Origin: Methanosarcinales archaeon
GTDB taxonomy: Archaea; Nanobdellota; Nanobdellia; Woesearchaeales; CG1-02-33-12
Length of the DNA stretch: 13,328 nt
Direction of reading: 5' to 3'
NCBI GenBank assembly: GCA_017610505.1
Contig: JAFCBX010000019.1
Location: forward strand, 1-13,328
Each line of letters begins with the position of its first letter. Positions within the stretch are counted from its first letter, which is position 1. A model generated the notes under the pieces. It was not told the DNA's origin and did no database searches. It was given only the letters and a program-made list of their open reading frames with translations. This document shows positions 7,549 through 13,145 of the stretch, one piece after another. The translations under genes and the position numbers were made by a program.

Positions 7549-8028
7549 ATGACATCATTATTAATAATCACTTCAGTAGAAAAACTGCAAACCAGGGTAA
7601 ACTCTGTGGTAAAATCCTTTAAAAATATCCCTGGAATTTATGTTTCCTTAAACAAAACCCAAAAAAGCACAGAAAATATTCTCAGGAAAAATAAGATAAA
7701 TACAAACAAAATATTTTTCATAGACTGTGTTACATCTGAAAAAACAAAGGAGGATGTCTTGCATATAGCGCCTGACCAGCTTGACTTATTGAGCTCTGCA
7801 ATCAACACTTTTATAAAAGACATTAAAGGAAAAAAATTTCTGGTTGTAGATGCATTGTCAACCTTATTAATTTACAATGATGAAAACAAGGTTGTCAAGT
7901 TTGTCAAGGAAGTTACTGAGTATGCCTCCCAAAATGATGTAAAAGTTACGGCTTTCAGCCCTAAAACAAAGGGGGAGGAATTATTAAACAAAATATTCAA
8001 TTTTTTTGACGAGGTAAAAAAAAGATGA
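7549..8028 (+). CDS. KaiC/RAD55-like protein lacking a Walker A motif
   Basis: 159 residues. The pattern resembles the RecA/KaiC core seen in archaeal signalling proteins: an opening strand TSLLIITS; a second strand GIYVSLNKTQKSTENILRKN that looks like the 'YVSLE-R-...' segment following the P-loop in KaiC-type ATPases; a strand IFFIDCV; and a Walker B-like FLVVDALSTLLIYN (97-110). The P-loop GxxxxGKT that should lie near the N-terminus is absent, so ATP hydrolysis is unlikely. Related P-loop-less proteins occur next to archaeal sensor kinases, which fits the context. It follows the receiver gene by 37 nt, with AGGA at 7537-7540 as a modest ribosome-binding site, and overlaps the next gene by ATGA. 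The family call rests on pattern only. Confidence 0.6.
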   Translation: MTSLLIITSVEKLQTRVNSVVKSFKNIPGIYVSLNKTQKSTENILRKNKINTNKIFFIDCVTSEKTKEDVLHIAPDQLDLLSSAINTFIKDIKGKKFLVVDALSTLLIYNDENKVVKFVKEVTEYASQNDVKVTAFSPKTKGEELLNKIFNFFDEVKKR

Positions 8029-8564
8029 AAAAGATTCTGCTACTTGCATTCCTTATAGCAGGAATTATTCTTGCGCAAAAAAATGTTGAGGCATCATCAT
8101 TTAACATACAGATAACAATTCCAAATGACTATAAAATTATGCATCCCGGAGAAGAGCTTATGGCAAGCATAAAACTTGTTAATCTTGGAAGCTCTGGCAG
8201 GGAGGATGTGTTTTTGGACTATTGGATTACTGGCCCTGAGCAGAATGTTATACTCCAGAGAAAAGAAACTGTTGCTGTTGAAACACAGGCAAACTTTATC
8301 AGGTTCTTTGATATTCCGGAAGATGCTGGACTTGGCAAATATTGCCTTCATTTTAAGGTGACTGACTTTAATGGAAAGGAATCTACTGCAGAGCATTCAT
8401 TTGAGGTTGCTCAAACGCATATAGATAGGCAGGTGTCCTACTGGTTTGCAGGAATACTTGCTTTTATACTATTGATTTACATTATTTCCAAGTCAAGGCC
8501 AATGCTTAAAAGGCTGCAGATGCAGGTCAGGGTATCAAGAATGGTTAAAAAGAGACTGAAGTAA
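8025..8564 (+). CDS. Secreted single-pass membrane protein with Ig-like/CARDB-like ectodomain
   Basis: 179 residues. An N-terminal signal peptide or anchor is evident (KKILLLAFLIAGIILAQ, about 2-24). It is followed by a beta-rich domain at about 25-130 with the look of a CARDB/Ig-like fold: IHPGEE-type turn at 39-44, SIKLVNLGSSGREDVFLDYWI, FFDIPEDAGLGKYCLHFKVTD. A C-terminal membrane segment (about 138-156) and a very basic cytoplasmic tail (LKRLQMQVRVSRMVKKRLK) complete it. It is the last gene of the operon, overlapping the previous stop as ATGA, with GAGGT at 8011-8015 nine nt upstream. The topology suggests an envelope protein with most of its mass outside, perhaps an accessory to the sensing system, but no function can be assigned. 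Confidence 0.8.
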   Translation: MKKILLLAFLIAGIILAQKNVEASSFNIQITIPNDYKIMHPGEELMASIKLVNLGSSGREDVFLDYWITGPEQNVILQRKETVAVETQANFIRFFDIPEDAGLGKYCLHFKVTDFNGKESTAEHSFEVAQTHIDRQVSYWFAGILAFILLIYIISKSRPMLKRLQMQVRVSRMVKKRLK

Positions 8565-8587
8565 AAGCTAATTATCTTATGCTTAAT

Positions 8588-8604
8588 TCTATTTAGTTTT
8601 ATTA
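8588..8604 (+). terminator. Possible T-rich terminator of the sensory operon
   Basis: About 25-40 nt after the last stop codon (8564) the + strand reads as two T-rich clusters (ctatttagttttatt). Archaeal RNA polymerase commonly terminates at such oligo-T tracts without a hairpin. The site also lies between the operon and the convergent tRNA gene. No stem-loop is evident, so this is a weak call. Confidence 0.3.
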
Positions 8605-8610
8605 TAAATA

Positions 8611-8807
8611 TACGGCTGCCGGGACTTTCATAGCACTTGCAAACTCTTTTGTGAGTGTTAGCGAGCACGGCGGGCTTGCCGTCAGGCAATGCCCTCCTTT
8701 GCGTATCAAATGAGCGTAACCATTTGCGTGCCAGCTTAGCAAGAAGCTGTTTTGAACCCGGGCAATGACCTTGGGAGGGTCATGTCATACCACTAGACCA
8801 CAGCCGT
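8611..8807 (-). tRNA. tRNA-Gly(CCC) interrupted by an intron in the T loop
   Basis: On the - strand the 5' acceptor ACGGCTG (8807-8801) pairs with CAGCCGT (8618-8612), followed by discriminator A at 8611. The anticodon arm TGACC-CTCCCAA-GGTCA (8782-8766) gives anticodon CCC at 8775-8773, hence glycine. The T stem CCGGG (8761-8757) pairs with CCCGG (8623-8619). The T loop begins TTCAAA (8756-8751) and, after 126 extra nt, finishes with T8624, so splicing restores the normal seven-base loop TTCAAAT. CCA is not encoded. Removing the intron gives a mature tRNA of ordinary length with all stems fully paired. A TATA box lies about 28 nt upstream. Confidence 0.9.
8625..8750 (-). other. 126-nt tRNA intron between T-loop positions 59 and 60
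   Basis: The 5' exon and intron form a relaxed bulge-helix-bulge. The T stem (CCGGG/CCCGG) is the outer helix, exon TTCA (8756-8753) pairs with intron TGAA (8630-8627) as the 4-bp central helix, AAA (8752-8750) and AGT (8626-8624) are the two 3-nt bulges, and AGC/GCT (8748-8746 / 8634-8632) continues inward after one C-A mismatch. Cutting after the second nucleotide of each bulge, the usual position for the archaeal splicing endonuclease, removes exactly 8750-8625. The intron is more GC-rich than its surroundings and holds hairpins at 8749-8732 (6 bp), 8726-8707 (6 bp) and 8694-8672 (9 bp with one bulged A). The first competes with the inner helix. No ORF is present. Confidence 0.8.
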
Positions 8808-8830
8808 GTAATAACCAAGAAAGTAAGAGG

Positions 8831-8838
8831 ATATAAAA
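8831..8838 (-). promoter_or_regulatory. TATA box of the tRNA-Gly gene
   Basis: The - strand reads TTTTATAT here, centred about 28 nt upstream of the tRNA 5' end at 8807. This is the normal archaeal TATA-to-start distance. Nothing else in the 8811-9000 stretch competes with it on this strand. Confidence 0.7.
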
Positions 8839-8963
8839 GATTTTTGGAAAAATCAGGATTGTTTTAATAGTTTTTTATTATCATTCTTTATTTATTCAAG
8901 GAATTCTTACTGAAAAAAAGTAAAGTTTTTATTGTAATTGTGATTCACTAATAGGAATTAATC

Positions 8964-8972
8964 ATTATAAAA
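8964..8972 (+). promoter_or_regulatory. Possible TATA box for the 55-residue ORF
   Basis: The + strand has attataaaa about 31-39 nt upstream of ATG 9003. A start about 25 nt downstream would leave a very short leader carrying the GGGGGT motif at 8990-8995. The rest of 8820-8990 is plain AT-rich sequence in which I see no gene. Confidence 0.35.
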
Positions 8973-9002
8973 CAAATAATGTGATTATTGGGGGTAAGAA
9001 AA

Positions 9003-9170
9003 ATGCTCGGAATAGTCAAGAAAGGGAAAATCTATAGTGAAGGAGAATTAGAAAAACTCGGTCTGGTAAATACCCATAAAAAATTCTCTGATCTCTTGAT
9101 TTACAAGAAAGATGATAAGGTGTATCTTTTTAAACATATTGATAAGAACAAACTTAAATTATACATATAA
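9003..9170 (+). CDS. Small hypothetical protein (55 residues)
   Basis: ATG 9003 is preceded by GGGGGT at 8990-8995, a plausible Shine-Dalgarno site 7 nt away. The frame also opens at TTG 8988, but that lies within the G run. The product is small, basic and soluble: MLGIVKKGKIYSEGELEKLG at the N-terminus, then a likely beta hairpin (LLIYKKDDKVYLFKHI). The alternation of charged and hydrophobic residues looks like real coding sequence. I recognise no family. It stands alone between the tRNA gene and the 499-residue gene, with an AT-rich stretch (9171-9346) after it that contains only the next gene's promoter. Confidence 0.5.
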   Translation: MLGIVKKGKIYSEGELEKLGLVNTHKKFSDLLIYKKDDKVYLFKHIDKNKLKLYI

Positions 9171-9315
9171 CTAAAAACCAATACGTGTTTTTCCTAACAG
9201 CTTCTTAGTTAGAGTAAAACTTTGCTAAACTGTAGCTTATTAAAAATAGAGCTAGCTATTACAACTTTCCTTCTTTCCTAAAAAAAACAAGTCTAACTAT
9301 CTGACAATAGTAACA

Positions 9316-9323
9316 TTTAAATA
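9316..9323 (+). promoter_or_regulatory. TATA box for a leaderless transcript
   Basis: TTTAAATA is centred 27 nt upstream of ATG 9347. With the usual archaeal spacing, transcription would start at or within a base or two of the ATG. There is no Shine-Dalgarno motif in front of this gene, so the mRNA is probably leaderless. Confidence 0.6.
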
Positions 9324-9346
9324 AAAGAATAGCCATTTAAACACTA

Positions 9347-10846
9347 ATGGAGAACAAATCTGATTTAAGAATCAATTATCCTCAATATACTGGAAGAAGA
9401 TATGTTTTTGCAATAAAGGACAATCCACAAAACAAGCCCTTAATAGCTGCAGAGGCTGCTTTTATTGCAGATGTCATGATAACAAAACCAAGTATTCTCA
9501 AAAAACAATTTCAGGCTTCTTTAGAATATCAGGAACAAAAAAAGAGTTACATCCCACTCATAGATTTAAGTAGAAAGTATGGTGTTTACACAGGAGAGAA
9601 AAAAGCAGATGAGAGTCTGCAGTTAAGATACAAAAGGTTAACTGACTTAAGTTTGGATGAACTGGTTTTTGCAATTCTGGAAAAAATCCACACAAAAACA
9701 GGGGCAAAGAACCTTTACTATAAATCAGGAGAAGAATACTTTAATATAGAAGAAAGCGGGCAGGGAGGAGGCATACCCTATGCAGGACCAATTGTTTTGA
9801 CAGCTCCTGTAAGGGCAAAGGCAGATGGCAGGAGAAAAGGCAAGGGCATCAGGAAAATTGAAATAGAGGGCTATTTTGAAACAAGCAAAATTCCATTCAA
9901 CAGTATTCATTCAGAGTCAGAGGACTTTTTCTATACCCTTACAAAGCAGGGTTACACAGGAGGGCATTTACTCACAACAGAAGTACAGGCCCTGCTGCTT
10001 TATGCAAAAAGAAATCCTAGTAAAATCAAAAACCTAGAGAACCTAATGAAATCAGATTCAAATCTAAAAATATTCACACCAATCCATACTAGAGAATCAC
10101 AGCTTAAAACATTGGAAAAATATACAATAAAAGAAGATGATTTTATGAAGAAGGGTGAACAACCAGATCTGACAATGCTCAGGGATGATATACTCTTTGA
10201 CTGGCTGTTTAATGGAACAAACTTCTTTGAGATAGGAAAGAAAATAACTAAGATACCAACAATTGTTGATATAAAACTAGCTGATAAGGTATATAATGAA
10301 ACTGCTGATCTTGAGGTAGTTGTAAATAACTACATATTTGATAAAAGCAATACCTTTATACCAAAACCAGTAAGGGCTTTTTTTGAATTAATGCATAAAA
10401 GACTGATTTGGGATGGATTCAAGCGAGAGGGTTACTGTCTTGAGAAAAGGGATTCTGAAAATGAGACAATAGCAATGGTTTATGAAAAGGGGGATAAGTC
10501 CATAAGGCTCTTATTCAACCAAAATTTTCCACCTTTGGTTCTAAAGCGTGTAAAAAACCCACGGTTTGAAGTAACACCATTCAGAGTCGAAGAAAAAAAC
10601 AACAAAATACATCCTTTCTCTGAACTTTTTATGCAAAAAGATGTATTTGATGACAAGACAAGGGCAAGGACAGATTACCAAGTTGTTATCCCAACAGAGT
10701 TTAAAATTCCAAGAGAGCTTTGGCATGATTATAGGATAATGATTAACAAATATTTTAAAGGCAAAGGCAATCGTCTTGAAAAGCAGTTAAGAATAATGAA
10801 TATCCCTAACAGAGATAGAATTCTGGATTTAATAAAAATGTCTTGA
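9347..10846 (+). CDS. Hypothetical protein, 499 residues
   Basis: A long, clearly coding ORF with no family I can name. It has no signal peptide or membrane segment and should be a soluble cytoplasmic protein. Visible features: an N-terminal region YTGRRYVFAIKDNPQNKPL (about 14-32); a glycine-rich turn at about 137-148 (SGQGGGIPYAGP) followed by a basic patch (RAKADGRRKGKGIRK); GYTGGHLLTTEVQALLLYAKR at about 202-222; and a C-terminal part rich in aromatic and charged residues (FKIPRELWHDYRIMINKYFKGKGNR). The basic patches could suggest nucleic-acid contact, but this is speculation. The gene has its own TATA box and no Shine-Dalgarno motif, and pdxS follows 58 nt later. It may be a lineage-specific archaeal gene. 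Confidence 0.85.
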   Translation: MENKSDLRINYPQYTGRRYVFAIKDNPQNKPLIAAEAAFIADVMITKPSILKKQFQASLEYQEQKKSYIPLIDLSRKYGVYTGEKKADESLQLRYKRLTDLSLDELVFAILEKIHTKTGAKNLYYKSGEEYFNIEESGQGGGIPYAGPIVLTAPVRAKADGRRKGKGIRKIEIEGYFETSKIPFNSIHSESEDFFYTLTKQGYTGGHLLTTEVQALLLYAKRNPSKIKNLENLMKSDSNLKIFTPIHTRESQLKTLEKYTIKEDDFMKKGEQPDLTMLRDDILFDWLFNGTNFFEIGKKITKIPTIVDIKLADKVYNETADLEVVVNNYIFDKSNTFIPKPVRAFFELMHKRLIWDGFKREGYCLEKRDSENETIAMVYEKGDKSIRLLFNQNFPPLVLKRVKNPRFEVTPFRVEEKNNKIHPFSELFMQKDVFDDKTRARTDYQVVIPTEFKIPRELWHDYRIMINKYFKGKGNRLEKQLRIMNIPNRDRILDLIKMS

Positions 10847-10904
10847 GAATTAAAACAAACAATTAATAAAGTTCAAAAACATACTGCTTCTGGGGTGAGT
10901 TGTA

Positions 10905-11744
10905 ATGTCAAAAAAATACTCAAAAGAAAATATAGAAGGAATTCTAAAAAGCCTTAAAGGTGGGGTTATTATGGATGTAACCGAGTTAGGACAAGCACAA
11001 ATAGCCCAGGAGGCAGGGGCTGTTGCAGTAATGTCATTATACATGGTTCCATCTGATATTAGAAAAGAAAAGGGACATTATGGAGAAGCAAGAATGCTTG
11101 AAGCTCTTGGAATTGATTTTATAGATGAAAGTGAAGTACTAACTCCAGCAGATAAAAAATACCATATAAACAAGAGAGAATTTAAAGCACCATTTGTCTG
11201 CGGTGCACGTGACCTGGGAGAGGCATTGAGGAGAATTTATGAAGGGGCTATGATGATAAGAACAAAGGGAGAGGCAGGAACAGGTGATATAAATCAGGCA
11301 ATAGAACATATGAGACAAATCAGGAAAGAGATAGCAGAGCTTGTTGGCTTATGGGAATATAACAAGTTTCTGATTAAAGAAGGCAAAAAAGGTATGGAAG
11401 ATGAGCTAAGAAGAAAGGCCCTAAAAGAATATGAGGTCCCATATGAGCTTGTATATGAAGTTGCAAAATCAGGAAAACTTCCAGTATTAAACTTTGCAGC
11501 AGGAGGAATAGCAACTCCTGCAGATGCAACCTATATGATGAAGCTAGGAGCAGATGGTGTCTTTGTTGGAAGCGGGATATTTAAATCAGAAGATCCAAAA
11601 AAAAGGGCAAAGGCAATAGTTGAGGCTGTCAGATATTGGAATGACCCTGCTAAGCTGTTAAAGGTTTCCAGAGGTTTAAAGGAGGCAATGAAAGGCACTG
11701 CAATAGACTCTTTAGAAGAAAAAGATAAAATGCAGCATAGATAA
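10905..11744 (+). CDS. pdxS: PdxS-family pyridoxal 5'-phosphate synthase subunit with internal deletion
   Basis: 279 residues. Clear PdxS signatures: LKGGVIMDV (Asp24), AQIAQEAGAVAVM, LGIDFIDESEVLTPAD, PFVCGARDLGEALRRI, MIRTKGEAGTG (Lys121, equal to Bacillus Lys149), LPVLNFAAGGIATPADA and GADGVFVGSGIFKSEDP. An inserted segment at about 148-177 (GLWEYNKF...LRRKALKEY) is longer than in Bacillus, as in other archaeal members. PdxS condenses ribose 5-phosphate, glyceraldehyde 3-phosphate and ammonia from PdxT into PLP. Between Arg53 and Gly57 only KEK remains where the family has about 31 residues, including the PVMAK-R lysine (Lys81 in Bacillus) that forms the first substrate imine. The enzyme is therefore probably inactive unless the deletion is an artefact. 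GGGGTGA at 10892-10898 fixes the start. No pdxT is in the window. Confidence 0.9.
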   Translation: MSKKYSKENIEGILKSLKGGVIMDVTELGQAQIAQEAGAVAVMSLYMVPSDIRKEKGHYGEARMLEALGIDFIDESEVLTPADKKYHINKREFKAPFVCGARDLGEALRRIYEGAMMIRTKGEAGTGDINQAIEHMRQIRKEIAELVGLWEYNKFLIKEGKKGMEDELRRKALKEYEVPYELVYEVAKSGKLPVLNFAAGGIATPADATYMMKLGADGVFVGSGIFKSEDPKKRAKAIVEAVRYWNDPAKLLKVSRGLKEAMKGTAIDSLEEKDKMQHR

Positions 11745-11771
11745 ATTTTATTCATCAAACTTAAAATAATC

Positions 11772-11787
11772 TAAAAGAAAAAAGAAT
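11772..11787 (-). terminator. Possible T-rich terminator of the PRC-barrel gene
   Basis: On the - strand the 50-nt gap before pdxS's convergent end contains a T-rich run (ttcttttttctttta) just after the stop at 11795. This is typical of archaeal oligo-T termination. No hairpin is evident. Confidence 0.35.
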
Positions 11788-11794
11788 TAGAAAA

Positions 11795-12070
11795 CTATGC
11801 TTCCTCTTCTTCCTCAGGATTGTAGCTAGGCACAGCTGCCTTGCTTATTATCATTACATCACCAATTGATTTAACGAGCTGATGTGGAACAATAACGCCC
11901 TTTGCAGAACCAAGTATTTTGTTCAGGAAAGAATTCTTTGTTGCCCTCACCCGCCAGCCAAATACTTTGTTGGCTGTTAAAATTGATTCCTCCACATCAC
12001 CAAAATAATCTCCAGAATCAGTAAAAACTTTCATGTCATATGTTTCTGATATTTTTTTCATCTTTAGCAT
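11795..12070 (-). CDS. PRC-barrel domain protein
   Basis: 91 residues. A single PRC-barrel-like domain spans about residues 5-78: SETYDMKVFTDSGDYFGDVEESIL opens in the usual 'G-x-x-V-x-D-x-x-G-x-x-x-G' style of the family, and GVIVPHQLVKSIGDVMIIS closes it. The tail is acidic (NPEEEEEA). Small PRC-barrel proteins are abundant in archaea; some bind SepF and act in cell division, others have been linked to ribosome or RNA contacts. Which applies here cannot be told. GGAGGGG (12081-12075) precedes ATG 12070 and favours it over the internal ATG at 12061. An upstream AT-rich TATATATTA-like sequence (12100-12110) may be its TATA box. The gene converges with pdxS. Confidence 0.85.
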   Translation of the reverse strand: MLKMKKISETYDMKVFTDSGDYFGDVEESILTANKVFGWRVRATKNSFLNKILGSAKGVIVPHQLVKSIGDVMIISKAAVPSYNPEEEEEA

Positions 12071-12100
12071 GATACCCCTCCAATGTAATTATGCTATGAT

Positions 12101-12109
12101 TAATATATA
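12101..12109 (-). promoter_or_regulatory. Possible TATA box of the PRC-barrel gene
   Basis: The - strand reads TATATATTA here, about 35 nt upstream of ATG 12070. Transcription would begin near 12080, leaving a leader just long enough for the GGAGGGG motif. The rest of 12110-12276 holds no gene I can defend, only a short frame open on both strands (12156-12251). Confidence 0.45.
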
Positions 12110-12276
12110 CCAACTATTTAAAGCTTTCGAAACTTTGGCTTTGGTTATAAAGTAGCTATAAACCAGACTTTAAATCATATCTTAGCAAAGCATCTGCAAG
12201 CACAGCAGCATTGCAAAACTTATTATCAAGCCAGAACTCCAATAAAGCGGTTTAAGTTGGCTGAAAGGTAGGGAGA

Positions 12277-12999
12277 TTATTTCTTTATTTTCAGATTTAA
12301 TTGTTTCTCAAGTTTTGCAATCCTTTCCTTAAGTTCAATCATTTTCAATTCCCTGTTCGTTGCAAATTTGGTGAATTTTTCAAGATTTTCTACCTCTGAT
12401 TTCAAAATTCTTCTTTCTGTTGGTTCAGATAAATGCCATTTTTTATCTGTTTTGTATAGAATCATATTATGAGATTGTATAACATCAATAAGATCTGGAA
12501 TTGAAATGTTCTTTACAGGATAAGTACACATCAATAAAATTAACCTTTTACTATATTTTTCAGTAAGACCTTTTTCGTAAACAAGGACTTTTTTGAGCAA
12601 TTTACTCTTGACCCAAGACATATCTCCTGCTGCCCTTATTCCATCAATGTCTTTGAAGCCAATACTATTAAGTTTTTTATCAATCAACCTATACACTTTT
12701 TCCTTAGTGAATATATTATTCTTAAAATAGAATGTCTTGTAATGTATAAATTCAATCTTCTTTTCTTTAGTATATTTTTGCAAGTCAACAATTCTTGAAA
12801 TTTCTTTTTTAATCTTTTGCTTAAGCGCAGTATTTGGGTAGACTACTATGCAAAGTTCATTATTCTTAAGACCACTTGCAAAAAAAGAAGGAAAAATCTC
12901 TAGGAGGTCTGATATTTTCTCATAAAGCATGACTATATGGGTCCCTTGCTCAACCTCTCCTTTCATAAATCCTAGCGGATTATACTTCCTTTTAAACAT
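12277..12999 (-). CDS. MEDS-domain sensory protein with coiled-coil tail
   Basis: 240 residues. Residues about 15-190 match the MEDS (methanogen/methylotroph DcmR sensory) domain: GTHIVMLYEKISDLLEIFPSF, then FFASGLKNNELCIVVYPN, DGIRAAGDMSWV (about 119-130), LVYEKGL and RLILLMCTYPVKNISIPDLIDVIQSHNMIL. MEDS domains are KaiC-related but lack a normal P-loop; they are thought to sense small organic ligands or to mediate protein contacts. Residues about 200-240 are a coiled coil ending with the tail LEKFTKFATNRELKMIELK, the same tail as in the multi-PAS and 5TM proteins of the + strand operon. There is no output domain. No Shine-Dalgarno motif precedes ATG 12999, but a TATA box centred 30 nt upstream suggests a nearly leaderless transcript. 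Confidence 0.87.
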   Translation of the reverse strand: MFKRKYNPLGFMKGEVEQGTHIVMLYEKISDLLEIFPSFFASGLKNNELCIVVYPNTALKQKIKKEISRIVDLQKYTKEKKIEFIHYKTFYFKNNIFTKEKVYRLIDKKLNSIGFKDIDGIRAAGDMSWVKSKLLKKVLVYEKGLTEKYSKRLILLMCTYPVKNISIPDLIDVIQSHNMILYKTDKKWHLSEPTERRILKSEVENLEKFTKFATNRELKMIELKERIAKLEKQLNLKIKK

Positions 13000-13024
13000 A
13001 TGGTTTACTTATTATACTTAATTG

Positions 13025-13033
13025 TATTTATAA
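13025..13033 (-). promoter_or_regulatory. TATA box of the MEDS gene
   Basis: TTATAAATA on the - strand is centred 30 nt upstream of ATG 12999, the distance expected for an archaeal promoter with almost no 5' leader. This agrees with the absence of a Shine-Dalgarno motif. Confidence 0.6.
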
Positions 13034-13050
13034 GTTTTCATTATAAAATT

Positions 13051-13083
13051 GGTCTATGGTCAAAACAAGGGTTTATGGCCAAA
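13051..13083. repeat. Imperfect direct repeat in the divergent intergenic region
   Basis: Two copies of GGTYTATGGYCAAA, at 13051-13064 and 13070-13083, match at 12 of 14 positions with a period of 19 nt, close to two helical turns. They lie between the MEDS gene promoter and the promoter of the rightward gene, so they could bind a regulator on one DNA face. This is an inference from placement and spacing. Confidence 0.5.
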
Positions 13084-13087
13084 GTTC

Positions 13088-13104
13088 AAAACTCCGGAAG
13101 TTTT
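13088..13104. promoter_or_regulatory. Inverted repeat touching the rightward TATA box (possible operator)
   Basis: AAAACT (13088-13093) and AGTTTT (13099-13104) are perfect inverted repeats around CCGGA. The right arm overlaps the TATA-like TTTTATAAAA at 13101-13110. A dimeric repressor bound here would block TBP/TFB access. No regulator gene is visible next to it. Confidence 0.4.
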
Positions 13105-13110
13105 ATAAAA
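13101..13110 (+). promoter_or_regulatory. TATA box of the PHA_gran_rgn-family gene
   Basis: TTTTATAAAA is centred about 40 nt upstream of ATG 13146 and would give a leader of about 12 nt. A second TTATAAAA (13132-13139) is too close to the ATG to serve it. No Shine-Dalgarno motif is present. Confidence 0.5.
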
Positions 13111-13145
13111 AAGGATTTGCTGCTTATTTCCTTATAAAAATCAAT

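Noticed and set aside
8625..8750. C/D-box or H/ACA guide RNA inside the tRNA intron
   Set aside because: A CTGA (D-box-like) is present at 8685-8682 but there is no good RTGATGA C box or correctly placed ACA; chance occurrence is likely.
9199..9213. 11-nt match (AACAGCTTCTT) between the 9171-9346 gap and the tRNA intron start
   Set aside because: Too short to mean homology in a 13-kb window; flanking bases do not align.
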